Source: Bacteroides sp. M10
GTDB taxonomy: Bacteria > Bacteroidota > Bacteroidia > Bacteroidales > Bacteroidaceae
Reading direction: 5' to 3'
Assembly: GCF_014334015.1 (NCBI RefSeq)
Contig: NZ_CP060488.1
Span: forward strand, 6,282,501 to 6,346,500
DNA length: 64,000 bases
In this document: in pieces, positions 46,664 to 55,791 of the stretch
How the letters are laid out: the number at the start of each line of letters is the position of its first letter
Position numbering within the stretch: position 1 is the first letter of the stretch
Program-made: the position numbers and the translations under genes
Notes under the pieces: model-generated
What the model saw: the letters and a program-made list of their open reading frames with translations, nothing else
Told to the model about the DNA's origin: nothing
Databases searched by the model: none

Positions 46664-46772
46664 AGAACACATTTATTTTCTCAATTTAAGCACTTTCGCC
46701 ATACACTATTAAAAATAGAACATTAAAATAAAAAACAGACCTTGACAATAAAGAATTGTTAGTCGAACTTTG
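46664..46772 (+). promoter_or_regulatory. Promoter and paired operator repeats of the second DUF4925/TonB operon
   Basis: TATTAAAAATAGAACA occurs twice, with AGAACA at 46664 and 46717, 53 bp apart. Promoter: TTG (46742-46744), 20 bp, GAACTTTG (46765-46772), with the first base of TAnnTTTG changed. The second repeat begins 25 bp before the -33, as in the first operon. Confidence 0.6.
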
Positions 46773-46811
46773 CAAAGTTTTATTAAATACGCAATAAAAA
46801 CAAAAAGCAAA

Positions 46812-48014
46812 ATGAGAAACTTACGAAAACTATTTTATGTAACTTGCGCGGTATTTTTCTTTACATCATGCGAAGAGACTTACAATGACAAGCTATTTTG
46901 GCCGGGAGAAATTAGTCAGGAATATGGCTCGTATATTAAACCATATACGCTAGACCTAACTTACAGTGGAGAAAAACTCGTTGGAAAAACTGTCAGTTTC
47001 AAGACAGAAGATAGTGAAACGGGAACACTGACACTGAATGATGTGATTCCCGGAGAAAAGGAAACTCCTATCAGTCATATCCAACTGTATGAGAATGAAG
47101 AGAAAGGGTATTACACTTTCAGCGGAACAAATATCACGATGGGAGGAGCTACGGTGAAATATGAAGGAATAATAACTCCCCAAAATATGCAATTATCACT
47201 GAACGTAACAATGGCTTATGCCAATTCCATTGCAAATGCATATGTATTTTCTGCATATTCCCACACAATAGACGGAGAAAATATCACCCGTAATAGTGGA
47301 GCCAGCTACGTGAATATTACTGCTAAAGCAGGAGGAGAATCCCTCCAGTCGGTCATTCTACCCATACAGCAAATGGCAACTAATATATTGGATGTGATTT
47401 TTCCTTATGTATTAAAAGACATTACATTTGAGAAAAATGGAATGGTCACAGCCAACTATACCACGAGCCCTGTAGACCTGAATGAAATCATAGAAGTTGC
47501 CAACTCGGGCAAAACAGATGCCGAATTCAAAAGTCTGATTAACAAACGTACTTATGAGTCATCTCCCAAAGGATTAGCCTACTGGAATCAGACAGGCTAC
47601 AAAGCATTTGTCGTACAACTCAATATCCCTGCCATTGTATCCCTCATAGCACAAAACAACGGAAAGCAAATTGACTCCCAGCTTATCACAGGAATCAGCG
47701 AAGCTCTCCTTAAATCCGACCCGACACGTTTAAAATTAGCATTAAGTACCATCAATATGATTTTAAACAATGAAATAATCACCTACATTCTTCAATTGGA
47801 TGATGATACTTTTGCAACGCTGCTCGCATGGATGAAAAACGGAATACCGATGGGAATCAACCAAACAAAAGAGCATACCTATATCTACTTCAATAAAGAA
47901 ACTCTCATGCCGTTTATCAGCATCATCGGCAGTCTGCTGGAAACAGATTTCACTGAAGTTGCAGCCCTTTTCGATAAAATGGAAATCGGCATTGACCTCA
48001 CTACTAAGAAATAA
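46812..48014 (+). CDS. DUF4925-like lipoprotein, copy 2A
   Basis: A 400-residue lipoprotein. The ATG at 46812 opens FYVTCAVFFFTSCEETYND. Its first 130 residues track copy 1A almost word for word (KLFWPGEISQEYGSYIKPYT, LTYSGEKLVGKTVSFKTEDS, NDVIPGEKETPISHI). The middle part (about 140-270) differs in sequence and is shorter by some 50 residues. The C-terminal helical part returns to the family pattern (KGLAYWNQTGYKAFVVQLNI, ITGISEALLKSDPTRLKLAL). The split suggests a conserved receptor-docking half and a variable ligand half, which is my inference. First gene of operon 2. Confidence 0.82.
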   Translation: MRNLRKLFYVTCAVFFFTSCEETYNDKLFWPGEISQEYGSYIKPYTLDLTYSGEKLVGKTVSFKTEDSETGTLTLNDVIPGEKETPISHIQLYENEEKGYYTFSGTNITMGGATVKYEGIITPQNMQLSLNVTMAYANSIANAYVFSAYSHTIDGENITRNSGASYVNITAKAGGESLQSVILPIQQMATNILDVIFPYVLKDITFEKNGMVTANYTTSPVDLNEIIEVANSGKTDAEFKSLINKRTYESSPKGLAYWNQTGYKAFVVQLNIPAIVSLIAQNNGKQIDSQLITGISEALLKSDPTRLKLALSTINMILNNEIITYILQLDDDTFATLLAWMKNGIPMGINQTKEHTYIYFNKETLMPFISIIGSLLETDFTEVAALFDKMEIGIDLTTKK

Positions 48015-48044
48015 TTCATTTTAACTATCTAACATAAAAGAACA

Positions 48045-49304
48045 ATGAAAAAAATATCTATTCTATTAATAAGCTGCCTTACTGGAGTATCTGTATTTTT
48101 AACATCTTGTAGCGAAGATCACTACGGACCGGAACCGGTAGATGTAACAGCCAGTTATTCAAATAAACTATCGAACCCTAATCCGAATCTAAACCTTACC
48201 TATAGTGGTGAAACAATGATCGGAAAATCAGTAGACTTTAGCACTGTCATAGGAGAAACTGCCAATATTACCCTTTATAACATCATTCCGGGTGATGAAG
48301 CATTAAAGATGACCAATATACCCATCTCCGGAGATAAAACCGGATATTCTTTCACCGGAAATGCAACAGGAACATTAGGAACGAGTTTCAAATATGCCGG
48401 AAGAATAGAAGTAGGTCAATTCACACTGGAAATTACTGATATACAGCTGGCAGCCAATGCTATAACAACCCAAAGACAATGGTACACCATCCCCTATACC
48501 GGAGAGGGAGAAGATGAAACAGATCCTTCAACTGGTATAGAATATACCAATGCTACCTACGGTGTACATTTTCATTCTGACAATGAAAATGTTTCATCTT
48601 TAGCAGGAATTGTTGAAGCGGTTGCCGGCAATATCTTAGGTTCAGTCTTACGTAGCATAAACTTTTGTGAAGATGGCAATATTACGGCCCGTTATGCTTC
48701 CATGCCCCAAGTTGAAGGTGGCATCTTTGGATATTTTATGCCATTACCGATCCGCCCCGAAAGTGACTACAACCTATCTCCCATAAACCTGGCAACTTAT
48801 TATATCAAAGGAAATTCTTTGTATGTAATTCCTAATATTGAAATGATTTTCAAACAATTGCAAAGTAATAAGACTCGTGCTATTTCAGTAACTGACATGA
48901 AAGAAATTCTTGAATTAATAGACAGATGGCTTACTACCGGTATTCGTTTCAATATCGTCAGTGAAATTAAACCGGAGTCGCTATTCAATGATGGCTCATA
49001 TATCAAACATACTGGCGACATGATGTTATATGTCGATAAGAGTGAAGTTGGCATACTCTTTAATCTATTACCTCTATTGAAAGACGTTATTCCTGATAGT
49101 GACATGAAAGAAACACTGGTACAGTTACTTGATATGCTAGTTCCTGAATTAATAGCATCCAAGGTCTTTGAGCTGGGCATTGTCCTTCAAAAGGAATATT
49201 CCGCAGAAATTCCAGAAACAACAGAAACACCAGCCTTATTGCGTTCTAATAGTAGAACTTATCAGAAAAACATGGAACTATTAAATAAAGTATTGAAAAA
49301 ATGA
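48045..49304 (+). CDS. DUF4925-like lipoprotein, copy 2B
   Basis: A 419-residue lipoprotein (LISCLTGVSVFLTSCSEDH). The N-terminal part parallels copy 1B: YGPEPVDVTASYSNK, LTYSGETMIGKSVDFSTVIG, YNIIPGDEALKMTNIPISGD. From about residue 140 it is unlike 1B (TTQRQWYTIPYTGEGEDETD), and the C-terminal helical pattern is weaker (NKTRAISVTDMKEILELIDR). Base composition is more AT-rich in this second half, hinting at different origin or relaxed selection. Its TGA overlaps the receptor ATG (ATGA at 49301), so the last two genes are translationally coupled, unlike in operon 1. Confidence 0.8.
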   Translation: MKKISILLISCLTGVSVFLTSCSEDHYGPEPVDVTASYSNKLSNPNPNLNLTYSGETMIGKSVDFSTVIGETANITLYNIIPGDEALKMTNIPISGDKTGYSFTGNATGTLGTSFKYAGRIEVGQFTLEITDIQLAANAITTQRQWYTIPYTGEGEDETDPSTGIEYTNATYGVHFHSDNENVSSLAGIVEAVAGNILGSVLRSINFCEDGNITARYASMPQVEGGIFGYFMPLPIRPESDYNLSPINLATYYIKGNSLYVIPNIEMIFKQLQSNKTRAISVTDMKEILELIDRWLTTGIRFNIVSEIKPESLFNDGSYIKHTGDMMLYVDKSEVGILFNLLPLLKDVIPDSDMKETLVQLLDMLVPELIASKVFELGIVLQKEYSAEIPETTETPALLRSNSRTYQKNMELLNKVLKK

Positions 49305-52144
49305 GAAAAACAGTAGCAATAATCACCTTTCTATTATACTTGGGTTGCAATAGTTTTGCCCAAACCTTGAAAGGACATATATACGACGCCAGAACCAATG
49401 AGCCATTGGTAGGCGCAGCCGTCACATACAAACTCCATGGCAATCAGGGAGCAGTGTCCAACATCAATGGAGAATATGAAATCAAACTGCCCGAGGGAGG
49501 AGTCGATCTTGTATTCAGTTATGTAGGCTATGAAGATGTATTGATGCCAATTGTTATCAATAAGCGTGAAGTCATCACGAAAGACGTTTATATGAAAGAA
49601 AGCACAAAGCTACTGGAAGAAGTGGTGGTTAGTGCCGGACGCTTCGAACAGAAGTTGAGTGACGTTACTGTTTCCATGGATGTGGTGAAAGCCGGAGATA
49701 TTGCTCGTCAGGCACCGACAGATATTTCTTCCACACTCCGTACATTGCCCGGTGTAGACATTGTAGACAAACAGCCCTCTATGCGTGGTGGCAGCGGATG
49801 GACTTACGGTGTAGGTGCACGCAGCCAGATTCTGATAGACGGCATGAGTACCCTGAATCCAAAAACCGGTGAAATCAATTGGAACACCATACCTTTGGAA
49901 AATGTAGAACAGGTGGAAGTTATTAAAGGAGCTTCCTCCGTGTTGTACGGGTCATCAGCCTTGAACGGCATTATCAACATCCGTACTGCACGTCCGGGAC
50001 TGACTCCGAAAACACGTTTCAGTGCTTATGTGGGAGTATATGGTAATGCGGAAAACGACGAATACCAATGGAGCGACAAGAGTTTCTGGAAAGATGATAA
50101 ATATTCTGTTAAACCAATCTTGCGCGGAAGTCTTCTTAGCGGTATACGGAATCCTATTTACGAAGGATTCGACCTCTCCCACTCCCGTCGTATCGGCAAT
50201 TTCGATGTCAGCGGAGGAATCAATCTTTTCACTGACGAAGGATACCGCCAACAGGGATACAACAAACGTTTCCGTATGGGAGGGAGCCTCACTTATCATC
50301 AGCCCGATATGGGAATGAAACTGTTGAACTATGGTTTCAATGTCGATTTCCTTTCCAATCAATATGGTGACTTCTTTATCTGGCGTTCACCAACGGAAGT
50401 GTACAAACCGTCTCCTTTCACCAACATGGGACGTGAAGAGAATAATTTCCATATCGATCCGTTCATCAACTATGTGAATCCGGAAAACGGTACGTCACAT
50501 AAGATTAAAGGACGTTTCTATTACAGTGCCGATAATATCGTACGCCCTACCCAAGGAACTTCCATCACTGATATTCTGGGAAATATGGGAACTGATGCCA
50601 AAACGATACAGAATATAGCCGGTGGCGATTACAGTTCACTTTATCCTGCATTGGTAGGTATAGGTTCCGGACTTGTCAACGGCAATCTGGAAGATGCCAT
50701 GAACGGAGTGTTCACCTCATTAGGCAATATTTTCCCAAATGCGACGACTGCCGATTATTGCGATCTGATCTCCTGGGTAATGGACAACGGAGTGCCGAGT
50801 GACTTAGGGGGACTTGCGAACGGACAGTTACCGAGTGATCTGATTCCGTGGTTATCAAATGTTATCAATCCGTCACGAAACACTCCAAAAACACAGACTG
50901 ATAAGAACTTCGATTACTACCTCGACTACCAGTTCAATAAGAAATGGGAAGGCGGTGCACAAATCACTACCGGAGTAACCCTGGAACATATCCGCTATGA
51001 CTCCGCTGTAATGGATGAGGTATACAAAAGTGATAATATAGCTGCTTTCTTCCAATACGATCAGCGCTTCTGGGATCGTTTGAGTGTATCTGCCGGTATA
51101 CGTGCCGAATATTATCGGGTGAATAATCATCACCGTGAAGCCGAAACTAAAATCTTCGGAACCAAAGTTCCGTTCCGTCCGGTCTTCCGTGCAGGGTTAA
51201 ATTATCAGTTGGCTGATTACAGCTTTATCCGTGCCAGCTTCGGACAGGGTTACCGTAATCCGTCTATCAATGAAAAATACCTGCGCAAGGATATTGGTGG
51301 AGTTGGCGTTTATCCTAATCTGGACATCAAACCGGAGAAAGGATTTAATGCGGAATTAGGAATTAAGCAAGGATATAAAGTTGGTAATTTCCAGGGTTTT
51401 GTGGATGTTGCAGGATTCTATACACAATATAAAGACATGGTTGAATTCCAGTTCGGGCTGTTCAACAATGCCAATTACACGATGATTAATAGCATAGGCG
51501 ATGCATTCCAGATGCTGACAGATGGTAAAGGGTTCGGTATCGGAGCCCAGTTCCACAATGTATCGAAAGCCCAGATTTACGGAGTAGAAATCTCAACGAA
51601 CGGCGTGTACAATTTCAATAAGAACACGAAGTTGTTCTATAACTTGGGATATGTATACACAGAGCCACGCGATGCAGACTATCAGGAACGTAATGCAGTA
51701 GAGGGGCTTTATACCGATCCTCTTCAGATGAAAGAGAAATCGAACACAGGTAAGTACCTTAAATATCGCCCGAAGCACAGTTTTAAAGCTACGGTAGATT
51801 TCCAGTGGAAACGTATCAATGTCGGTGCCAATGTAGCATGGAAGAGCAAAATTCTGGCAGTTGACTATCTGATGTTGGACGAACGCGAGAAACAGCAGAA
51901 AGACCTGATGGATTATGTACGTGGCATCCTTTTCGGTTATTCAAAAGGAGAGACACTGGCTACTTACTGGAAAAAACATAATACGGACTATGCCACTGTT
52001 GACGTGCGCTTCGGAGTAAAAGCCACAAAAGAAGTAGCTTTCCAGTTTATGGTGAACAACCTGTTGAATAAAGAATACAGCTACCGCCCAATGGCAGTTG
52101 CCGCTCCACGTACTTTCGTACTGAAAATGGACGTCACTTTCTAA
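49301..52144 (+). CDS. TonB-dependent outer-membrane receptor, copy 2
   Basis: A 947-residue receptor, near-identical to copy 1 from the CarboxypepD_reg domain (GHIYDARTNEPLVGAAVTYK) to the last strand (RTFVLKMDVTF). Only the signal peptide (IITFLLYLGCNSFAQ) is unrelated. The TonB-box-like EEVVVSAGRFEQKLSDVTVS, the plug and the helix-rich insertion (GDILGNMGTDAKTIQNIAGG, NATTADYCDLISWVMDNGVP) are all kept. Differences cluster in a few loops (SDLIPWLSNVINPSRNTPKT; EREKQQKDLMDYVRGILFGY). The high identity against diverged lipoproteins points to gene conversion or shared import function. It ends before the terminator at 52175-52206. Confidence 0.9.
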   Translation: MRKTVAIITFLLYLGCNSFAQTLKGHIYDARTNEPLVGAAVTYKLHGNQGAVSNINGEYEIKLPEGGVDLVFSYVGYEDVLMPIVINKREVITKDVYMKESTKLLEEVVVSAGRFEQKLSDVTVSMDVVKAGDIARQAPTDISSTLRTLPGVDIVDKQPSMRGGSGWTYGVGARSQILIDGMSTLNPKTGEINWNTIPLENVEQVEVIKGASSVLYGSSALNGIINIRTARPGLTPKTRFSAYVGVYGNAENDEYQWSDKSFWKDDKYSVKPILRGSLLSGIRNPIYEGFDLSHSRRIGNFDVSGGINLFTDEGYRQQGYNKRFRMGGSLTYHQPDMGMKLLNYGFNVDFLSNQYGDFFIWRSPTEVYKPSPFTNMGREENNFHIDPFINYVNPENGTSHKIKGRFYYSADNIVRPTQGTSITDILGNMGTDAKTIQNIAGGDYSSLYPALVGIGSGLVNGNLEDAMNGVFTSLGNIFPNATTADYCDLISWVMDNGVPSDLGGLANGQLPSDLIPWLSNVINPSRNTPKTQTDKNFDYYLDYQFNKKWEGGAQITTGVTLEHIRYDSAVMDEVYKSDNIAAFFQYDQRFWDRLSVSAGIRAEYYRVNNHHREAETKIFGTKVPFRPVFRAGLNYQLADYSFIRASFGQGYRNPSINEKYLRKDIGGVGVYPNLDIKPEKGFNAELGIKQGYKVGNFQGFVDVAGFYTQYKDMVEFQFGLFNNANYTMINSIGDAFQMLTDGKGFGIGAQFHNVSKAQIYGVEISTNGVYNFNKNTKLFYNLGYVYTEPRDADYQERNAVEGLYTDPLQMKEKSNTGKYLKYRPKHSFKATVDFQWKRINVGANVAWKSKILAVDYLMLDEREKQQKDLMDYVRGILFGYSKGETLATYWKKHNTDYATVDVRFGVKATKEVAFQFMVNNLLNKEYSYRPMAVAAPRTFVLKMDVTF

Positions 52145-52174
52145 CTAACTTTCAAGATTCACAATTACTTAAGA

Positions 52175-52206
52175 AACGGCTGCTCAATGCAGCCGTTTTC
52201 TTTTTT
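52175..52206 (+). terminator. Terminator of the second DUF4925/TonB operon
   Basis: AACGGCTGC (52175-52183) pairs perfectly with GCAGCCGTT (52189-52197) across TCAAT, followed by TTCTTTTTT. Confidence 0.9.
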
Positions 52207-52280
52207 CTCCTCATCTGTCATCATTTATCTATATATTGCGTATCTTTACCCCCCGAAAACGAGAAGAAATAACCGATAAA

Positions 52281-52961
52281 ATGAAAAAACAAATCCTACT
52301 TATTGCCATCCTGTTTTGTACGGCCTTTGCACAGGCACAAGAAGTTTTTGTAACTGCTGATTTTGTAAGCAGTTATATCTGGCGCGGTATGGATAGCGGC
52401 AATGCAAGTGTGCAGCCTTCACTCGGCCTCAACTGGAAAGGACTGACCGTTTACGCATGGGGTTCTACCGAATTTCGCGAAAAGAACAATGAAATAGATT
52501 TATCACTAGAGTACGAATACAAAAACCTGACTCTTTACGCCAATAACTATTTTACCCAGACAGAAGAGGAACCTTTTAAATACTTCAATTACAGTTCGCA
52601 CTCTACCGGGCACACTTTCGAGGTAGGAGCCGGCTATATGCTTAGCGAAAAGTTCCCATTGTCAGTAAGCTGGTACACTACCTTTGCCGGAAACGATTAC
52701 CGGGAAAACGGGAAACGTGCCTGGTCCAGTTACTGCGAGTTGAGTTACCCGTTCAGCGTGAAAAATGTAAATATGAATATCGAAGCTGGTTTCACTCCTT
52801 GGGAGAGTATGTACTCCGACAAATTCAATGTAGTCAATATCGGATTATCTGCAACAAAAGATATTAAAATAACGTCCAATTTCTCTTTACCCATCTTCGG
52901 AAAGCTAATAGCCAACCCTTATGAAGAGCAACTTTATTTTGTAGTTGGAATTACATTGTAG
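52281..52961 (+). CDS. Small outer-membrane beta-barrel protein (TorF-like putative porin)
   Basis: A 226-residue exported protein. The ATG at 52281 opens a signal peptide (LLIAILFCTAFAQAQ). The mature start VFVTADFVSSYIWRGMDSGN with QPSLGLNWKGLTVYAWGSTE is typical of the TorF/TIGR02001-like putative porin group, in which the SYIWRG motif follows the first strand. Alternating strands fill the rest, and it ends FVVGITL. The longer upstream frame is not credible. It is a likely single gene behind the operon 2 terminator, 39 bp before the fucosidase, and may share a transcript with it. Confidence 0.82.
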   Translation: MKKQILLIAILFCTAFAQAQEVFVTADFVSSYIWRGMDSGNASVQPSLGLNWKGLTVYAWGSTEFREKNNEIDLSLEYEYKNLTLYANNYFTQTEEEPFKYFNYSSHSTGHTFEVGAGYMLSEKFPLSVSWYTTFAGNDYRENGKRAWSSYCELSYPFSVKNVNMNIEAGFTPWESMYSDKFNVVNIGLSATKDIKITSNFSLPIFGKLIANPYEEQLYFVVGITL

Positions 52962-53000
52962 ATGATTCTTACATTCAATTATTAACTAATAAACACCCCC

Positions 53001-54875
53001 ATGAAAAAACACTTTCTTATCTTCGCAACAGGTCTTTTTCTACTAAGTGCCTGTAATTCGGTAAAAGCACCGGAAGCTATCTTACCCATTCCCGAAGCCA
53101 AACAGGTGGAATGGCAAAAAATGGAAACGTATGCGTTTGTACACTTCGGACTTAACACATTCAACGACCGTGAATGGGGATATGGAGACTCCGATCCTAA
53201 AACATTCAACCCTACCCGTCTGGACTGTGAGCAATGGGTACAGACATTTGTCAAATCTGGCATGAAAGGAGTGATCCTGACAGCGAAACATCACGATGGA
53301 TTCTGTCTGTGGCCTACGCAACTAACAGAATACTGTATCCGCAATACTCCGTACAAAGACGGAAAAGGAGACATTGTCCGCGAACTGTCGGATGCCTGCA
53401 AAAAGTATGGCATTAAATTCGCAGTCTATCTCTCGCCCTGGGACAGGCATCAGGCCAATTATGGCTCTCCCGAATATGTAGAATACTTCTATAAACAACT
53501 CAACGAACTACTGACCAACTACGGTGATGTATTTGAAATCTGGTTTGACGGTGCCAACGGTGGAGACGGCTGGTATGGCGGAGCAAAAGACAGCCGTACA
53601 ATCGACCGCAAGACTTATTATAACTATCCGCGAGCTTACAAGATGATTGATGAGTTACAGCCACAAGCTGTCATCTTCTCGGATGGAGGTCCGGGCTGTC
53701 GTTGGGTAGGCAACGAACACGGATTTGCCGGAGCTACTAACTGGTCTTTTCTTCGTGCAGGAGAAGTTTATCCGGGCTATCCCAAGTATCGTGAACTGCA
53801 ATATGGTCATGCCGATGGTAACCAATGGGTAGCTGCCGAGTGTGATGTTTCCATCCGTCCGGGATGGTTTTACCATCCGGAAGAAGACGACCGTGTGAAA
53901 ACAGTAGACGAACTGACTGATTTATATTACCGCAGCGTAGGACATAACGCAACGCTATTATTAAACTTCCCGGTAGACCGTGACGGATTGATTCATCCTA
54001 CTGACTCTGCCAATGCCGTAAACTTCCACCAGAATGTACAAAAACAACTGGCACACAATCTGCTGGCAGGACTCTCTCCCAAAGCATCGGACGAACGCGG
54101 AAGAACATTCTCCGCCAAAGCCGTGACCGACGGTGATTATGATACTTATTGGGCTACCAATGACGATGTCATTTCAGCCACTATTGAATTCGATTTACCT
54201 CAGGCAGAAAAGATCAACCGTATGATGTTGCAGGAATATATTCCTCTCGGACAACGTGTTAAATCATTCGTTGTAGAATACAACCAGGCAGGCGAATGGA
54301 TCCCTGTAAAGCTCAATGAGGAGACTACCACTATCGGATATAAACGGCTCCTTCGTTTCGAAACAATCACTACGGATAAGATTCGTGTCCGCTTCACGGA
54401 TTCACGGGCTTGTCTCTGTATTAATAACATTGAAGCATATTATGCAGGAGAGACTTCGGATACATACACAGCGAAAGCTGCAGAACTGAAAAGTTACCCG
54501 TTCACTCTTGTTGGAGTAGATGTAGAGGAAGCACAGAAAGGCATGGATAAAAACGACCAGACCACCTGTTTCATCAATGGAAATACACTATTGATTGACT
54601 TGGGAGAAGAACGCACGATTACCTCATTCCACTATCTCCCCGACCAAAGTGAATATAATAAGGGGTTAATCGCGGCCTACGAAATATCTGTAGGTATGGA
54701 TAGCAATACGGTTAACCAGATAGTAGCCAAAGATGAATTTTCCAATATAAAGAGCAATCCGATTTTGCAATCGGTTTACTTTACTCCGGTCAAGGCTCGC
54801 TATATTCAGTTGAAAGCAACACGGATGATACATGACGGTGAACCGATGGGGTTAGCTGAAATTGGGATACAATAA
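53001..54875 (+). CDS. GH29 alpha-L-fucosidase lipoprotein with C-terminal F5/8-type domain
   Basis: A 624-residue lipoprotein (FATGLFLLSACNSVKAPEAI). The GH29 catalytic barrel shows YAFVHFGLNTFNDREWGYGD, LTAKHHDGFCLWPTQLTEYC, YLSPWDRHQANYG and the nucleophile Asp in EIWFDGANGGDGW, then NATLLLNFPVDRDGLI. A discoidin/F5-8 type C-like domain follows (ATIEFDLPQAEKINRMMLQE, RVRFTDSRACLCINNIEAY). A chitobiase-like C-terminal stretch ends KARYIQLKATRMIHDGEPMG. It removes alpha-L-fucose from host glycans. The motifs suggest the GH29-B (alpha-1,3/4) group, but that is a guess. There is no SusC/SusD next to it, so it is an orphan enzyme. Confidence 0.93.
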   Translation: MKKHFLIFATGLFLLSACNSVKAPEAILPIPEAKQVEWQKMETYAFVHFGLNTFNDREWGYGDSDPKTFNPTRLDCEQWVQTFVKSGMKGVILTAKHHDGFCLWPTQLTEYCIRNTPYKDGKGDIVRELSDACKKYGIKFAVYLSPWDRHQANYGSPEYVEYFYKQLNELLTNYGDVFEIWFDGANGGDGWYGGAKDSRTIDRKTYYNYPRAYKMIDELQPQAVIFSDGGPGCRWVGNEHGFAGATNWSFLRAGEVYPGYPKYRELQYGHADGNQWVAAECDVSIRPGWFYHPEEDDRVKTVDELTDLYYRSVGHNATLLLNFPVDRDGLIHPTDSANAVNFHQNVQKQLAHNLLAGLSPKASDERGRTFSAKAVTDGDYDTYWATNDDVISATIEFDLPQAEKINRMMLQEYIPLGQRVKSFVVEYNQAGEWIPVKLNEETTTIGYKRLLRFETITTDKIRVRFTDSRACLCINNIEAYYAGETSDTYTAKAAELKSYPFTLVGVDVEEAQKGMDKNDQTTCFINGNTLLIDLGEERTITSFHYLPDQSEYNKGLIAAYEISVGMDSNTVNQIVAKDEFSNIKSNPILQSVYFTPVKARYIQLKATRMIHDGEPMGLAEIGIQ

Positions 54876-54924
54876 AATAAGTAACTGACATATAACGTTT
54901 GAAGAGAATTAGTAATGATATCTC

Positions 54925-54954
54925 TTGACTTTTCGGATAATTTATATAACTTTG
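54925..54954 (+). promoter_or_regulatory. Promoter for the MNT/HEPN pair
   Basis: TTG (54925-54927), 19 bp, TAACTTTG (54947-54954): full consensus. The predicted start near 54961 rules out the earlier ATG at 54915 and fixes the start at 54978. Confidence 0.8.
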
Positions 54955-54977
54955 TTCGTGAACAAAAAGCAATAAAT

Positions 54978-55292
54978 ATGAAACGTCCACAAATTGTAGA
55001 ACGAATACGCAAGGCCTTGGCACAGGTAGCACCGGAAGCGCAAGCAATCCTGTATGGTAGCGAAGCGCGCGGGGATGCCCGTCCCGATAGTGATATTGAT
55101 TTATTGATATTGGTTGATGGAAATAAATTAACCATCAAAGATGAAGACCGCATTATTACCCCGCTTTACGATATAGAAATTGAAACGGGAGTGCAAATAA
55201 ACGCACGTGTCCTACTGAAGAAGATCTGGGAAAATCGCCCTTTTCAGACACCTTTTGGCATAAATGTAATGAAAGAAGGGATTGTGTTATGA
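54978..55292 (+). CDS. MNT-type nucleotidyltransferase (HEPN/MNT pair)
   Basis: A 104-residue minimal nucleotidyltransferase with LYGSEARGDARPDSDIDLLI, the GSx10DxD motif (Gly27, Ser28, Asp39, Asp41). The start at 54978 is set by the promoter. In HEPN/MNT toxin-antitoxin modules the MNT protein neutralises the HEPN RNase by adenylylating a tyrosine. It overlaps the HEPN gene by 4 bp (ATGA), the normal layout. Whether this pair is a true toxin-antitoxin system is not settled by sequence. Confidence 0.9.
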   Translation: MKRPQIVERIRKALAQVAPEAQAILYGSEARGDARPDSDIDLLILVDGNKLTIKDEDRIITPLYDIEIETGVQINARVLLKKIWENRPFQTPFGINVMKEGIVL

Positions 55293-55693
55293 AAGAGCAA
55301 TTGAACCGAGAGAATATTGAAGCACTGTCTGCTTACCGTTTTCTACGTGCTGAAGAAACGTTAAAAGAAATACCTTATTTGAAACAACAAGGATACTATA
55401 ATACAGCGGTCAACCGCCTTTATTATGCCTGCTATTATGCAGCAGTCGCCCTGCTTATTAAACACGAGATAAATCCTGGTACTCATGCAGGTGTCAAACA
55501 AATGTTAGGATTACACTTCGTCGCTACCGGTCGTCTGTCACGCGAATTGGGACGCTGTTTCTCCCTGCTTTTCGAACGTCGCCACAGCAGTGATTATGAT
55601 GATTTTGCCTATTCAAGTGAGGAAGAAATAGACGAATTGATACCCAAAGCAACAGCTTTTATTGAAGCTGTCGGAATTCTATTAAAGGAGTAA
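55289..55693 (+). CDS. HEPN-domain protein
   Basis: A 134-residue all-helical protein. Features are FLRAEETLKEIPYLKQQGYY, AVNRLYYACYYAAVALLIKH and ERRHSSDYDDFAYSSEEEID. The RLYYACYYA helix and the RxxSDYDD segment are hallmarks of HEPN domains of the kanamycin-nucleotidyltransferase-C type. The RNase motif Rx4-6H is not obvious (the His directly follows Arg), so it may lack toxin activity or use another arrangement. The Tyr in SDYDD is a possible adenylylation site for the partner. Translationally coupled to the MNT gene and followed by a hairpin at 55724. Confidence 0.88.
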   Translation: MKEQLNRENIEALSAYRFLRAEETLKEIPYLKQQGYYNTAVNRLYYACYYAAVALLIKHEINPGTHAGVKQMLGLHFVATGRLSRELGRCFSLLFERRHSSDYDDFAYSSEEEIDELIPKATAFIEAVGILLKE

Positions 55694-55723
55694 AAGAGCA
55701 TTATAGTTATAATTTACATTGCT

Positions 55724-55764
55724 ATCCCGTCATTTTAAACTGCACTGAATGGCGGGATATTTTG
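55724..55764 (+). terminator. Terminator of the MNT/HEPN operon
   Basis: ATCCCGTCATT (55724-55734) pairs with AATGGCGGGAT (55748-55758), with one wobble pair, followed by ATTTTG. The T run is short. Confidence 0.6.
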
Positions 55765-55791
55765 CTATTAAAAATACAATAAAGACTATAA

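Larger units (their letters stand above)
40855..52144 (+). repeat. Tandem duplication of a [lipoprotein-lipoprotein-TonB receptor] cassette
   Basis: Copy 1 spans 40855-46515 and copy 2 46812-52144. Gene order, strand and promoter layout are the same. The receptor genes are nearly identical over about 2.8 kb. The lipoproteins share N-terminal domains but differ strongly in the middle and in length (454 against 400, 458 against 419 residues). Confidence 0.9.

Noticed and set aside
40855..52144. Calling the TonB/lipoprotein cassettes a SusC/SusD PUL
   Set aside because: The receptors lack SusC plug signatures, no SusD fold is seen and no glycosidase is in the operons.
54915..54977. Earlier ATG for the MNT gene
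   Set aside because: A full promoter consensus lies inside that stretch, so the transcript begins after it.
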